Source of the DNA: an uncultured Alphaproteobacteria bacterium
GTDB lineage: Bacteria > Pseudomonadota > Alphaproteobacteria > RF32 > CAG-239
Length of the DNA stretch: 64,000 bases
Reading direction: 5' to 3'
Assembly (NCBI GenBank): GCA_934254675.1
Contig: CAKQLP010000001.1
Coordinates: forward strand, 124,001-188,000
A model generated the notes under the pieces. That model searched no databases and was not told the DNA's origin. It saw nothing but the letters and a program-made list of their open reading frames with translations. Shown here in pieces: positions 35,589 to 43,829 of this stretch. Position 1 is the stretch's first letter. Each line of letters starts with the position of its first letter. The translations under genes and the position numbers were made by a program.

Positions 35589-36742
35589 TGAAATATTATC
35601 TGATTGCAGGAGAGCCGTCTGGAGATTCTTTGGGGGCGCGTTTGATGCAAGCTTTGCGCCGTAAAGATAAAAATGCCGAGTTTTTTGGTGTCGGTGGAGA
35701 AGGAATGCAGGCGGAAGGGCTAAAATCATTGTTTGATATCAGTGAGTTGGCTGTTATGGGGCTGGCAGAGGTTATTCCAAGTATTCCAAGGGTTTTGCGC
35801 CGTATCAAAGAAACAGTGAACGATATTCAAAATATACATCCGGATGTGATTGTGACAATAGACAGCTGGAGTTTTTCTGCTCGGGTGCATAAAAAAATAC
35901 GGCAATTGAAATTAGGTATTCCGCAAGTTCATTATGTGGCGCCTCAAGTTTGGGCGTGGAAAAAGAAAAGAGCCCGTACAATGTATAAATACATAGATTT
36001 ATTGTTAACTCTGTTCCCTCAAGAACCACGTTATTTTACGCCTTATAATTTGCCAACGACGTTTGTCGGGCATCCGGTAATTGAAAGCGAAGTGGTTAAT
36101 GGTGTGAGAGGTGATTTCAAAAAACGCCACAATATACCGGAAGATAATCGTTTGTTACTGGTTCTTCCCGGCTCGCGTCATAACGAAGTGGAGCGTTTAT
36201 TGCCAACATTTTTAGAGGTGGTTAAGCAATTGCATGAACGTTATAATGATTTTTCATTTGTGATACCAACAGTGAAAACAGTAGCGTCTCAAGTAAAAGA
36301 AATGGTCAGAAATTCAGGACTACCAATAGAAATTGTTGAGGGAACAAAAGAACGTCATGATGCTTTTAAAAGCGGAAATGTCGCCATAGCGGCTTCCGGT
36401 ACGGTAGCGTTGGAATTGGCAATTGTGGATGTTCCTCATATTATTGCGTATAAAGTGCCAAAATTAACCGAGTGGTTGGTTCGCCATTTTATACATATTC
36501 AATTTGTTAATTTGAGTAACATTTTGTTAGGTAAAGAAATTGTTCCTGAATTGTTACAGCAAGATTGTACCGCAGAAAGAATTATGTACTATGTGGAACA
36601 ATTTATGAAACATAAGCCTATATATAATCAACAAATGGAAGGCTTTGAAAAAGTACGCAAGCTGTTGGGAATGGGAAAGCAAACACCTAGTGATAATGCG
36701 GCAGAAGAAATTATCAAGGTCATAAAAAATTATAACAAATGA
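35588..36742 (+). CDS. lpxB: Lipid A disaccharide synthase
   Basis: 384 residues. YYLIAGEPSGDSLGARLMQA at the N-terminus, VHYVAPQVWAWKKKRARTMY, and LPGSRHNEVERLLPTFLEVV are standard LpxB motifs. It joins UDP-diacylglucosamine and lipid X. It overlaps lpxI (TAATG) and comEC (ATGA), so the four genes from lpxI to the DUF805 gene are probably one operon. Confidence 0.97.
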   Translation: MKYYLIAGEPSGDSLGARLMQALRRKDKNAEFFGVGGEGMQAEGLKSLFDISELAVMGLAEVIPSIPRVLRRIKETVNDIQNIHPDVIVTIDSWSFSARVHKKIRQLKLGIPQVHYVAPQVWAWKKKRARTMYKYIDLLLTLFPQEPRYFTPYNLPTTFVGHPVIESEVVNGVRGDFKKRHNIPEDNRLLLVLPGSRHNEVERLLPTFLEVVKQLHERYNDFSFVIPTVKTVASQVKEMVRNSGLPIEIVEGTKERHDAFKSGNVAIAASGTVALELAIVDVPHIIAYKVPKLTEWLVRHFIHIQFVNLSNILLGKEIVPELLQQDCTAERIMYYVEQFMKHKPIYNQQMEGFEKVRKLLGMGKQTPSDNAAEEIIKVIKNYNK

Positions 36743-38778
36743 GATTGCTCGGTAAGGTTATTGCATATTTAAAATATAATTTTACAGCGGAACAAAGCCG
36801 ATGGTTGGTGTGGACACCGTTTTTGTTGGGCGTGGGGATAGCTCTTTATTTCGCTTTGCCTTTTGAACCAAATTATTGGTGGAGTTTAGGAGCTTTAGAA
36901 GCAACGTTATTGTTATTTTATGCATTGCGCCATAAGGGTGTAACCATTTTATTTACGGCGATTCTTTTGGTGGAATTTGGTTTTGTAAACATTCAATTAC
37001 AAACATTAATTAAAACTCATCAGGTTGCTTTTACATCTCAAACAACACAGTATTTAAAAGGACAAATCAGCGATATATCCTATAATGATAAGGGAAGAAA
37101 ACGGTTGCTTTTACAAAATGTGCAAAATTTTGAAAACCCGTTGTTTGGCAAATATCGTGTTACTGTAATGGGGCGAGATAACACTGATTTAAAAGTAGGG
37201 CAATGCGTGGAACTGATTGGAACTTTTTTCCCACCATCTCCGGTACCGATATTAAATGGGTTCCAGTTGAATAGAAAGTATTTTTATGAAGGCATAAGTG
37301 GCATCGGATATGCCAATAGTTCAATATTTGTCATAGATTGTGAACAAAAGCAAGATTCTCTGTTTCGGATTCGTTTAAATCAAATCCGGCAAAAAATTAT
37401 AGATGATGTAGCCAACATATTACCGCCCGAGGAAGCAGGCGTTGTGGATTCGGTATTAATTGGGGAGCAAAGCCGTACGCCCAAGCAAACAATTGACAAT
37501 TACAGAAATTCTGGATTAGCACACTTTTTGTCAGTGTCCGGACTGCATATGGGGGCTATTGCCGGTTTGATGTTTTTTATTTTACGTTTTGTTTTAGCGC
37601 TGTTTCCTTTTGTGGCTTTACAATATGATATAAAAAAGATAGCCGCAATTGGAGCGATTCTTTTCAGTGCCTTGTATTTGCTGATTTCTGGCATGGCCAT
37701 ACCTGCGGAACGTGCATTTATTATGACTGCGGTGGTGATGCTGGGGATTGTTTTTAATCGACAAGCAATTTCAATGCGTATGGTTTGCTTTGCCGGAATG
37801 GTATTGCTTATTATATCTCCGCAAGCCCTAATCTCAATTAGTTTTCAAATGTCATTTGCCGCGGTGATTGCGTTGATAGCTTTTTATGAAAAATATGCGA
37901 AAAAAATTTCAATGTGGTCATTTAATCAGGGATTTTGTGGTAAAATTATTTTTTATTTGGTCGGGATTGTAATTTGTGATTTTGTAGCAAGCTTGGCGAC
38001 AATGCCTTTTGCTATTTATCATTTTCATCGAATTTCAGTTTATACCAGTTTGGCAAATTTACTTGCCGGACCACTGATTGGTTTGGTGTTAATGCCCTTG
38101 ATTTTGATTTGCTTGGCGGCTTTACCGTTTGGAATAGCTTTATACCCGATAAAAGCATTGGGCTATGGGGTTAATTGGCTTAATAAAATTACCGATTTTG
38201 TTTCAGCAATGCCTCATAGTGTCATGTATATTGATTCATTGCCGTTTTGGGGATTCGCACTTATTATTTGCGGAAGCTATTGGCTGTGCGTATGGCAAAG
38301 GACATGGCGATTATGGGGTGTGATCCCGATACTTTTGGGAGTTATTTCAATGTTTTTCGACTCGCAGCCGGATATGGTTTTTGCGTCTGGAGGTGAGGGG
38401 ATTGCCGTGCGCAACAAGGCGGGAGAAATGCTACTTATGCCGATGAAAACCGATAGTTGGACATTGTCCGTTTGGCGTGAAAATCTACATTTAAAAGAGT
38501 TGAATAAAGAACAAAAAAATGAATTGAAAGAAATTTTTACCGGCAGCAAAACAGATTTTGAAAATATTTCCCTAAAATGTGATACGGAAAAATGTGTTTA
38601 CATGGATTCGGTTGTATTTTCCAAAAGTGGAAATATTAAAATAGACGGAAAAAATATTGACAACAGCACAGGAGGGTATATCTTTAAGCAAGATAAAACA
38701 AAAGTTGTGCCGCTGCAGCCGCAAGATGTGTGCCGACCGTGGCAAGCGTGCTTTAAACAAGAAGGAAATAAAAAATGA
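36739..38778 (+). CDS. comEC: ComEC/Rec2-family DNA uptake channel
   Basis: 679 residues, many membrane segments. The Competence domain is clear: YRNSGLAHFLSVSGLHMGAI, then GMAIPAERAFIMTAVVMLGI. An N-terminal DUF4131-like part with an OB-like domain precedes it. The C-terminus after the last membrane helix is short and shows no metallo-beta-lactamase metal motif (HxHxDH), as in many alphaproteobacterial homologues. It would carry single-stranded DNA across the inner membrane. It is translationally coupled to lpxB and the DUF805 gene. Confidence 0.93.
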   Translation: MRLLGKVIAYLKYNFTAEQSRWLVWTPFLLGVGIALYFALPFEPNYWWSLGALEATLLLFYALRHKGVTILFTAILLVEFGFVNIQLQTLIKTHQVAFTSQTTQYLKGQISDISYNDKGRKRLLLQNVQNFENPLFGKYRVTVMGRDNTDLKVGQCVELIGTFFPPSPVPILNGFQLNRKYFYEGISGIGYANSSIFVIDCEQKQDSLFRIRLNQIRQKIIDDVANILPPEEAGVVDSVLIGEQSRTPKQTIDNYRNSGLAHFLSVSGLHMGAIAGLMFFILRFVLALFPFVALQYDIKKIAAIGAILFSALYLLISGMAIPAERAFIMTAVVMLGIVFNRQAISMRMVCFAGMVLLIISPQALISISFQMSFAAVIALIAFYEKYAKKISMWSFNQGFCGKIIFYLVGIVICDFVASLATMPFAIYHFHRISVYTSLANLLAGPLIGLVLMPLILICLAALPFGIALYPIKALGYGVNWLNKITDFVSAMPHSVMYIDSLPFWGFALIICGSYWLCVWQRTWRLWGVIPILLGVISMFFDSQPDMVFASGGEGIAVRNKAGEMLLMPMKTDSWTLSVWRENLHLKELNKEQKNELKEIFTGSKTDFENISLKCDTEKCVYMDSVVFSKSGNIKIDGKNIDNSTGGYIFKQDKTKVVPLQPQDVCRPWQACFKQEGNKK

Positions 38779-39536
38779 CTGAAACAGTTGAAAAAGCTGA
38801 AAATAAAAAGAATCTACTGACTGCGTTTGTGTCAGGTTTCCAAAATATATTTAATTTTAAAACACGAGCCAGCAAATATGATTATTGGGCTTTTATATTT
38901 GCCAATTTGCTGTTTGGTTTGATTTTGCTTGTTGCCGGAATGCTTTTGTCGCCGTTATTCCCTATAATGGCACTGTATGGAGGTATAATTATATACTATG
39001 TGTATTCAATAGTTGAATCAATTGCTGTAATATCTTTATCTGTACGCCGTTTACATGATACCAACCATAGTGGTCAGCTTTTATGGTTACCGATTATATT
39101 TGCCGTTTGCATGATTTTAGGCGCATTTTGGTATAAACAAATGACAAACGGAGTTATGGGAATTGCTCTGATGGCTGCTTCCGGCGTTGCTTTTTTAGGT
39201 GTTACGGTATGGCTGTTTATCTTATATTTACGTAAAGGTCAAAAAGAAGAAAATAGATTTGGCAAACCGGTTGAGGAAGCAAAAGAATATAATAAATTTG
39301 CCAATATCTATATTATTTTATACTTGGTAATTAATATTGCTGTCAGTGCTCTTAGTATGATTTCAGGTGATAATGCCGACAAACAAGATACTATAATGCT
39401 TCAAAATGCAACTACTTCGGTTTCTGATGCTGAGAGTGTAAACAATGCGAAAGACGTCGAAAAAACGGATTCGCAAAATGAAAATGTTTCTGAATTTGAA
39501 ACTCCAAATGTTCCGACACATAAAAGTGCAGAATAA
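38775..39536 (+). CDS. DUF805 membrane protein
   Basis: 253 residues. NIFNFKTRASKYDYWAFIF and SVRRLHDTNHSGQLLWLPII are the family's conserved N-terminal and RLHD motifs. There are four to five membrane helices, then an acidic, Ser/Asn-rich tail of about 60 residues (NNAKDVEKTDSQNENVSEFE) not typical of the family. Function unknown. The start overlaps the comEC stop (ATGA). Confidence 0.88.
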   Translation: MTETVEKAENKKNLLTAFVSGFQNIFNFKTRASKYDYWAFIFANLLFGLILLVAGMLLSPLFPIMALYGGIIIYYVYSIVESIAVISLSVRRLHDTNHSGQLLWLPIIFAVCMILGAFWYKQMTNGVMGIALMAASGVAFLGVTVWLFILYLRKGQKEENRFGKPVEEAKEYNKFANIYIILYLVINIAVSALSMISGDNADKQDTIMLQNATTSVSDAESVNNAKDVEKTDSQNENVSEFETPNVPTHKSAE

Positions 39537-39591
39537 TAAAAAAATGCTTGCAAAGAATCTAGTTTTACGTTTTAATGCGAGCATTGATTTT

Positions 39592-39665
39592 GCGGATGTA
39601 ATTCAATGGTAGAATAGAAGCTTCCCAAGCTTATAACGGGGGTTCGATTCCCCTCATCCGCTCCA
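39592..39665 (+). tRNA. tRNA-Gly (CCC)
   Basis: 74 nt with encoded CCA. Acceptor GCGGATG/CATCCGC, D-arm ATTCAATGGTAGAAT, anticodon loop TTCCCAA (anticodon CCC), T-arm GGGGGTTCGATTCCCCT. The top pair of the anticodon stem is G-A, a mismatch. A terminator follows directly. Confidence 0.93.
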
Positions 39666-39669
39666 ATAC

Positions 39670-39692
39670 AGCCCCGAATAACGGGGCTTTAT
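39670..39692 (+). terminator. Terminator after tRNA-Gly
   Basis: AGCCCCG/CGGGGCT stem with TTTATATTT. Confidence 0.7.
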
Positions 39693-39694
39693 AT

Positions 39695-39728
39695 TTGGAG
39701 CGGAATAATATAGAGTGAATCGAACCCC
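39695..39728 (-). repeat. Inverted partial copy of the tRNA-Gly 3' half
   Basis: TTGGAGCGG (39695-39703) is the exact complement of CCGCTCCAA at the tRNA 3' end (39658-39666). GAATCGAACCCC (39717-39728) is the complement of GGGGTTCGATTC in the T-arm (39639-39650). The spacing differs and the rest of a tRNA is not recoverable. It may be a decayed tRNA fragment, or a trailer that pairs with the tRNA 3' half. The rest of 39729-39819 holds nothing I recognise. Confidence 0.6.
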
Positions 39729-39819
39729 GGAGAAAACAAAAGTCTCCTCATCAAGTTTTTTGGGGGGAATAACTTTGTTTGAACAAGTTCAAAAGATTCT
39801 TTATCAACGATATAGAATG

Positions 39820-41256
39820 TTAATATAACGTTGGTATATAATAGGTTCGAAATGTTTTATACGGTTGTTGGACGTTTAGCTGCCAAAGAATTTTGCCTTT
39901 TGTATTTATAACACGGGCGGCGCATTTATATGAACTTCCACAGCCGATTAGCCAATTTCCGTTTTCCAATTTTTCAGCACTTCCCATAAATTCTATTTTG
40001 AAGTCTAAAGGAAATTGTTCAATAGAGTTAATTTTTTTATTTTTTTCATCTATATCAAAACTTAAAACACGGGAATACTTTAAGGGCGGAAGGATATTTT
40101 CATTTTTATAGTATCTTGGGGGTAATACTGAAAATTGATTATCCAAAATAATTAATTTATGTTCATCGTTAAAATAGACGGCATGTTGGCGTAAAAAAAT
40201 ATTTTCTTTAGGAATACGGAAATTATCGTTTTTTCCGCCGAGTATCCAAATTATTTTTCCAGAATGTCGTTCAATTTTCATAACGAAATAACCTGATGCC
40301 GAAGATAAAATTATATTTTCATCTTGAGGATCAATGAAAAGGCTGTTGGTATGAACATAGTCGGCGTTTCTTGAATTTTCTTGCGGGCATTTTTCATAAC
40401 AGGTATTTTGTAAAAAAGGATAGTCTTCACTATTCCAATCTAATAAGACTTTTCCATCTTTTTGCTCTTGAATAACGTTATGAACGATTTGAGATTTTTT
40501 CCCATTTGGTAAAACAGTATCTTTTACATTATATCCAATAGCAATATAATGCCCGTCATCAATCATTAACAAATCATGTTCATCTGCCAATAGAGCGGGA
40601 TGTTTATTTGTCGGAAGAAGTTTGACTTTATCAATAACATTAAATTTTTCATCCATAATTAAATAATAACCGCGTACCCAAGATAATGTTATTCCGGCAT
40701 CATTTTGAACATGAGTGATATAGCGGATTTTATTTTGAGGTAAAACGATTTTCTTTAAGTTAAACATACTTCGATTTAACTCCGGATTACCTCGGTAGTA
40801 TAATATATTTCCTTGTGCATCAAGCACTAGACTATATGAAGGATCAACCAGCTGTAAGCCATGAAAAGATATTAAAATATACCCTTTTTCAGGAAATTTT
40901 CCTTTAGTTGATAGTTGAGGAAGAAAAGGCGGACGAGTTAAAATAAGATAATCTTTTGATTTATCTTTGAAGTGAAGATTAACCGGAACAACAGATAATT
41001 TATTAATTTTAGGAAACGTTATCGTTTGGCTTTTCCCTGAAATGGAAACCTTAACCGGACGTGTTGTTGTCAGAGTTGTCGGTATGATGAATTTATTGAT
41101 CATAATGACCGGAGCGTCGTCAATGGTTATTTCAAATTTTTCATTTGAGCTTTGCAGCAGTTCAAAATTCAAAGTTTTAGATTTTGTTAAAATAAAAGCA
41201 GAAAAAATAAAACTTATCAGGAGAAACGGAAAAAGAAACGGATAATATTTAGTCAA
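39820..41256 (-). CDS. Arylsulfotransferase-like (ASST) protein
   Basis: 478 residues with an N-terminal membrane anchor or uncleaved signal (YYPFLFPFLLISFIFSAFIL). A beta-propeller of the ASST family is suggested by HDLLMIDDGHYIAIGYN, ADYVHTNSLFIDPQDENIIL, SGKIIWILGGKNDNF and HAVYFNDEHKLIILDN. Family members move sulfate between phenolic compounds without PAPS, in the periplasm. The start is TTG at 41256, with AAAGGA upstream. It is the last gene of a minus-strand operon behind the two chromate-transporter halves. The acceptor is unknown. Confidence 0.78.
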   Translation of the reverse strand: MTKYYPFLFPFLLISFIFSAFILTKSKTLNFELLQSSNEKFEITIDDAPVIMINKFIIPTTLTTTRPVKVSISGKSQTITFPKINKLSVVPVNLHFKDKSKDYLILTRPPFLPQLSTKGKFPEKGYILISFHGLQLVDPSYSLVLDAQGNILYYRGNPELNRSMFNLKKIVLPQNKIRYITHVQNDAGITLSWVRGYYLIMDEKFNVIDKVKLLPTNKHPALLADEHDLLMIDDGHYIAIGYNVKDTVLPNGKKSQIVHNVIQEQKDGKVLLDWNSEDYPFLQNTCYEKCPQENSRNADYVHTNSLFIDPQDENIILSSASGYFVMKIERHSGKIIWILGGKNDNFRIPKENIFLRQHAVYFNDEHKLIILDNQFSVLPPRYYKNENILPPLKYSRVLSFDIDEKNKKINSIEQFPLDFKIEFMGSAEKLENGNWLIGCGSSYKCAARVINTKGKILWQLNVQQPYKTFRTYYIPTLY

Positions 41257-41274
41257 AGTCAGGGTATCCTTTAT

Positions 41275-41868
41275 TTAGCTTAATAAATTCATAAAACTGC
41301 CCAAAATTATGGATGCAATTATAATTTTTATAAATGAGACATTATGATATGATAAAAAAGCAGCTGTTACCATCACAGAAAATTCAATAAGATTTAAAGT
41401 AATCTTATCAAAAGAAAAAGTTATAAAATTATAAATTGTTCTTATAATTTGAGTGTTTTCCGGAAATATGGAGATTTTTGAAAAAATTTCTATGGCCTGC
41501 AAAATCATGACCAAAGATGCCCAGCGTGCGCCTTTTTTTATGCCGATGGTCAAAGGTGATTTTTGATATTTGTTTAAGGTGTATAATGCGGTTGCGGCAA
41601 GAACAAAAGTGGGAAAACATAGGCCTAAACTTGCAATAATTCCACCAAAAATTCCCTGTTCTAAATATCCCACATAAGTTGCCGTGTTAATGCTGACAGC
41701 TCCAGGCGTCATTTGTGAGATGGAAAGAAGGTTTCCAAATTCTTGAGGAGTAAAGAAAGAGGTTTTCGTAACAAAATCAGCATAAAGCAACGGGATAATC
41801 ATATAACCTCCACCAAAGCAGAGCAAGCCATATTGAGCAAATTGAAAAAATAAATGTATCAGGCTCAT
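41275..41868 (-). CDS. chrA: Chromate transporter half, second subunit
   Basis: 197 residues, a single CHR domain. FAQYGLLCFGGGYMIIPLLY and SQMTPGAVSINTATYVGYLE are the family motifs. Short CHR proteins work in pairs of opposite topology, and this one overlaps its partner by four bases (ATGA). The substrate could be chromate or another oxyanion such as sulfate, which is of interest because an arylsulfotransferase-like gene follows 18 nt later. Confidence 0.9.
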   Translation of the reverse strand: MSLIHLFFQFAQYGLLCFGGGYMIIPLLYADFVTKTSFFTPQEFGNLLSISQMTPGAVSINTATYVGYLEQGIFGGIIASLGLCFPTFVLAATALYTLNKYQKSPLTIGIKKGARWASLVMILQAIEIFSKISIFPENTQIIRTIYNFITFSFDKITLNLIEFSVMVTAAFLSYHNVSFIKIIIASIILGSFMNLLS

Positions 41869-42410
41869 TTTTCTTCTCTATTTTGATAGAGTGTGACCAA
41901 ATATCCGGCGGTAAAAGCCAATAATATAATAGTAACAGAACTTATTTTTAAGCAAAGTAAAGCCATAAGAGCGCAAATAATAAAAAAATCCAACTTTGTC
42001 TTCAAAATATTTTTTCCTAAACGCCATGCCAATGTGATAAACATTCCAAGAACTCCGGCTCTAACACAATTAAAAATTTTGAGCAAATATTCGTTTTGCA
42101 AATCAAGCAACGGAAAAAATAGGGCAATTGCCGTTAAAATGACAATGGAAGGAATTAAAACAGCCAAAACGGAGACAATACAGCCTTTAAATCCAGCAAC
42201 TTTATATCCAGTAAAAATAGCGGAATTGATAGCAATAAGCCCTGGAATGGTTTGGGTAAGGGTAATCATCTCAATAATGTCATCTTTAGAAAGTAGTTTC
42301 CGTTTATTAACAAAGTTGTTTTCAATCAGCGGAAGCATGGCTAAACCACCTCCAATAGTAAACAGCGATATCTTCAAGAAATCCTTAAAAAGGATAATAA
42401 GTACAGGCAT
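41865..42410 (-). CDS. chrA: Chromate transporter half, first subunit
   Basis: 181 residues, a single CHR domain. ISLFTIGGGLAMLPLIENNF and LTQTIPGLIAINSAIFTGYK match the N-terminal CHR motif. First gene of the three-gene operon with the second CHR half and the ASST-like gene. Confidence 0.9.
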   Translation of the reverse strand: MPVLIILFKDFLKISLFTIGGGLAMLPLIENNFVNKRKLLSKDDIIEMITLTQTIPGLIAINSAIFTGYKVAGFKGCIVSVLAVLIPSIVILTAIALFFPLLDLQNEYLLKIFNCVRAGVLGMFITLAWRLGKNILKTKLDFFIICALMALLCLKISSVTIILLAFTAGYLVTLYQNREEK

Positions 42411-42609
42411 TAAAATATTTCCAATTTAAAAAATTATTTTGCAAAGAGACATGCAAATCTAAAATCTTTGTACTCAGATGTATAAGAAAGAGACTACTAC
42501 ACCCCAGACAGACTATTGCCTACCCTTCGATATATTATGAAGAAAAGGTTAAAATGTAAAGATTTTTTTGACAAAGCATAATTATTTAAATTTGATGATA
42601 AAAAAAATA

Positions 42610-42639
42610 TTTACAACTTTATATTTATTATATTAGAAT
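42610..42639 (+). promoter_or_regulatory. Promoter of the candidate small RNA
   Basis: TTTACA (42610-42615), 18 nt, TAGAAT (42634-42639). The start is predicted near 42646, at the first paired base of the hairpin that follows. The stretch 42411-42609 has no gene that I can see. Confidence 0.45.
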
Positions 42640-42645
42640 AAAAAT

Positions 42646-42724
42646 AGGTAAGAATTGTTTTCTCTTGGTTACGTGAATTAAACCTTTTTGTGGCGGAGAG
42701 AACTTTTCTTACCATTTTTTATTG
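42646..42724 (+). ncRNA. Candidate stand-alone hairpin small RNA
   Basis: GGTAAGAA (42647-42654) pairs with TTCTTACC (42706-42713). After a UU/UU mismatch, GTTTTCTC (42657-42664) pairs with GAGAGAAC (42696-42703), and GGTT/AACC forms an apical stem. A run of T follows at 42715-42720. A promoter ends just before the first paired base. No open frame lies inside. The minus strand also reads hairpin plus T-run, so a simple two-way terminator is the alternative explanation. Confidence 0.5.
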
Positions 42725-42785
42725 CGGTTATTTTTATTTTACCTTTATTTCTTCCTCGTTTATACTACTTTTTTATCTAACAATT

Positions 42786-42819
42786 CTCGGGCGTAGAAAT
42801 ATCTGCTTCCCGTTTTTTT
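42786..42819 (+). terminator. Terminator-like hairpin
   Basis: CGGGC, GTAGA/TCTGC, TTCCCG stem, then seven T. It reads on the plus strand, where no protein gene lies upstream for about 3 kb, which supports a plus-strand RNA starting near 42646. Confidence 0.5.
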
Positions 42820-42895
42820 GCCATCCTTGGGCTTGACCCGAGGATCCAAAGAATAGTGTTTGGCATGGATTCTCTGAATAAATCCGAGAATGACA
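42820..42895 (-). repeat. Intergenic copy of the prepilin-leader palindromic element
   Basis: Read on the minus strand it begins TGTCATTCTCGGATTTATTC, then GAGAATCCATGC, an AACACT/TTTGGATCC middle and CTCGGGTCAAGCCC, closely following the element in prepilin 1. The similarity extends about 25 nt further upstream into sequence matching the ATTCTC...TTAAATG of the prepilin genes. No prepilin helix or leader RNA accompanies it. Confidence 0.75.
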
Positions 42896-42955
42896 TTTAA
42901 GGCGCATTAAAGAATAATGGATAAGAGCCTGTTATAACCATCATTTTGGATATAT

Positions 42956-43708
42956 TTATTTTTCTTGCCAGATTTCAGAATAAATTTGTTGCCATCCGCT
43001 ATTGTGCGTGGCGGTTGGCACAATTGTTATCAAATTGTCGTTTTGCACAAAATCTTCAACAAGAAACGGGGGAATGATGTCATCGTTTTTTCCAACGTAA
43101 TGATGCTGTGGAATTTTTAAAAATAATGATCGGTAATTTTCAAGATTCAGAGATTCATTGAGCGGCGGAACCTCATGATGAGTTGTCCAGTTCAAATGGT
43201 CAAGGTTGCCGCCGATGGTAATTATCTTTTTAATTTGTAATTTTTGTTTGGTGGTGGCGAGTAGGCCGGCTATTTGTGCGCCACCTGAAAAACCAATGAG
43301 TATAATAGGATTTGTGTTGGCAATTTGGCGCACAGCCTCATATTCTGCGTTAATGATTTCTGGAGAAAATCGAGCAGTTGTCCAGTGTCTTTGGCTACAA
43401 ATGCCGCTTATAACATATTGACAGGGGCGGGCTAGATAGACGACGTTGGGAGAAGGGTCACCAAAAGCGATTTCCCGAACTAAAGTGCTTTGCGGTGTTG
43501 GATTGTTTGTTGGATAGCCTTGGGCGTTAAAAGCATGCCCGTCACCTTCTATGTATATTTTATAAAGACCGTGCGGATTTGTTATTTTTTGCCATGAAGC
43601 CAGAGTGAAATTCGGAGTTTGAATTTCTTTATAAATAAAATCTTGCGGGACTGTAACGCTATGACAACCGCATAATAAAAATAAAAGACATGTTAAAATT
43701 TTTATCAT
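42956..43708 (-). CDS. Lipoprotein with alpha/beta-hydrolase fold
   Basis: 250 residues from the ATG at 43708 (the frame extends to 43774 without a better start). Signal peptide with lipobox LLCGC (MIKILTCLLFLLCGC). The nucleophile elbow GFSGGAQ is in PIILIGFSGGAQIAGLLA, and the C-terminal HNSGW may hold the catalytic His. The substrate is unknown. It stands alone. Confidence 0.8.
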   Translation of the reverse strand: MIKILTCLLFLLCGCHSVTVPQDFIYKEIQTPNFTLASWQKITNPHGLYKIYIEGDGHAFNAQGYPTNNPTPQSTLVREIAFGDPSPNVVYLARPCQYVISGICSQRHWTTARFSPEIINAEYEAVRQIANTNPIILIGFSGGAQIAGLLATTKQKLQIKKIITIGGNLDHLNWTTHHEVPPLNESLNLENYRSLFLKIPQHHYVGKNDDIIPPFLVEDFVQNDNLITIVPTATHNSGWQQIYSEIWQEK

Positions 43709-43829
43709 AGTCTTTAATATAAAGCTAAATTTTAAAAAAAGCAAAAACAAAGTATAAGACAGAATTTGTGACAAAAAACTTGCATTTTTTCTAAAATTAT
43801 TGTATTTTAGTTAAAAGAAAGGATCTAAA

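Noticed and set aside
41893..42429. 178-codon open frame opposite the first chromate-transporter half
   Set aside because: Shadow of a conserved membrane protein gene, with no promoter or ribosome site.
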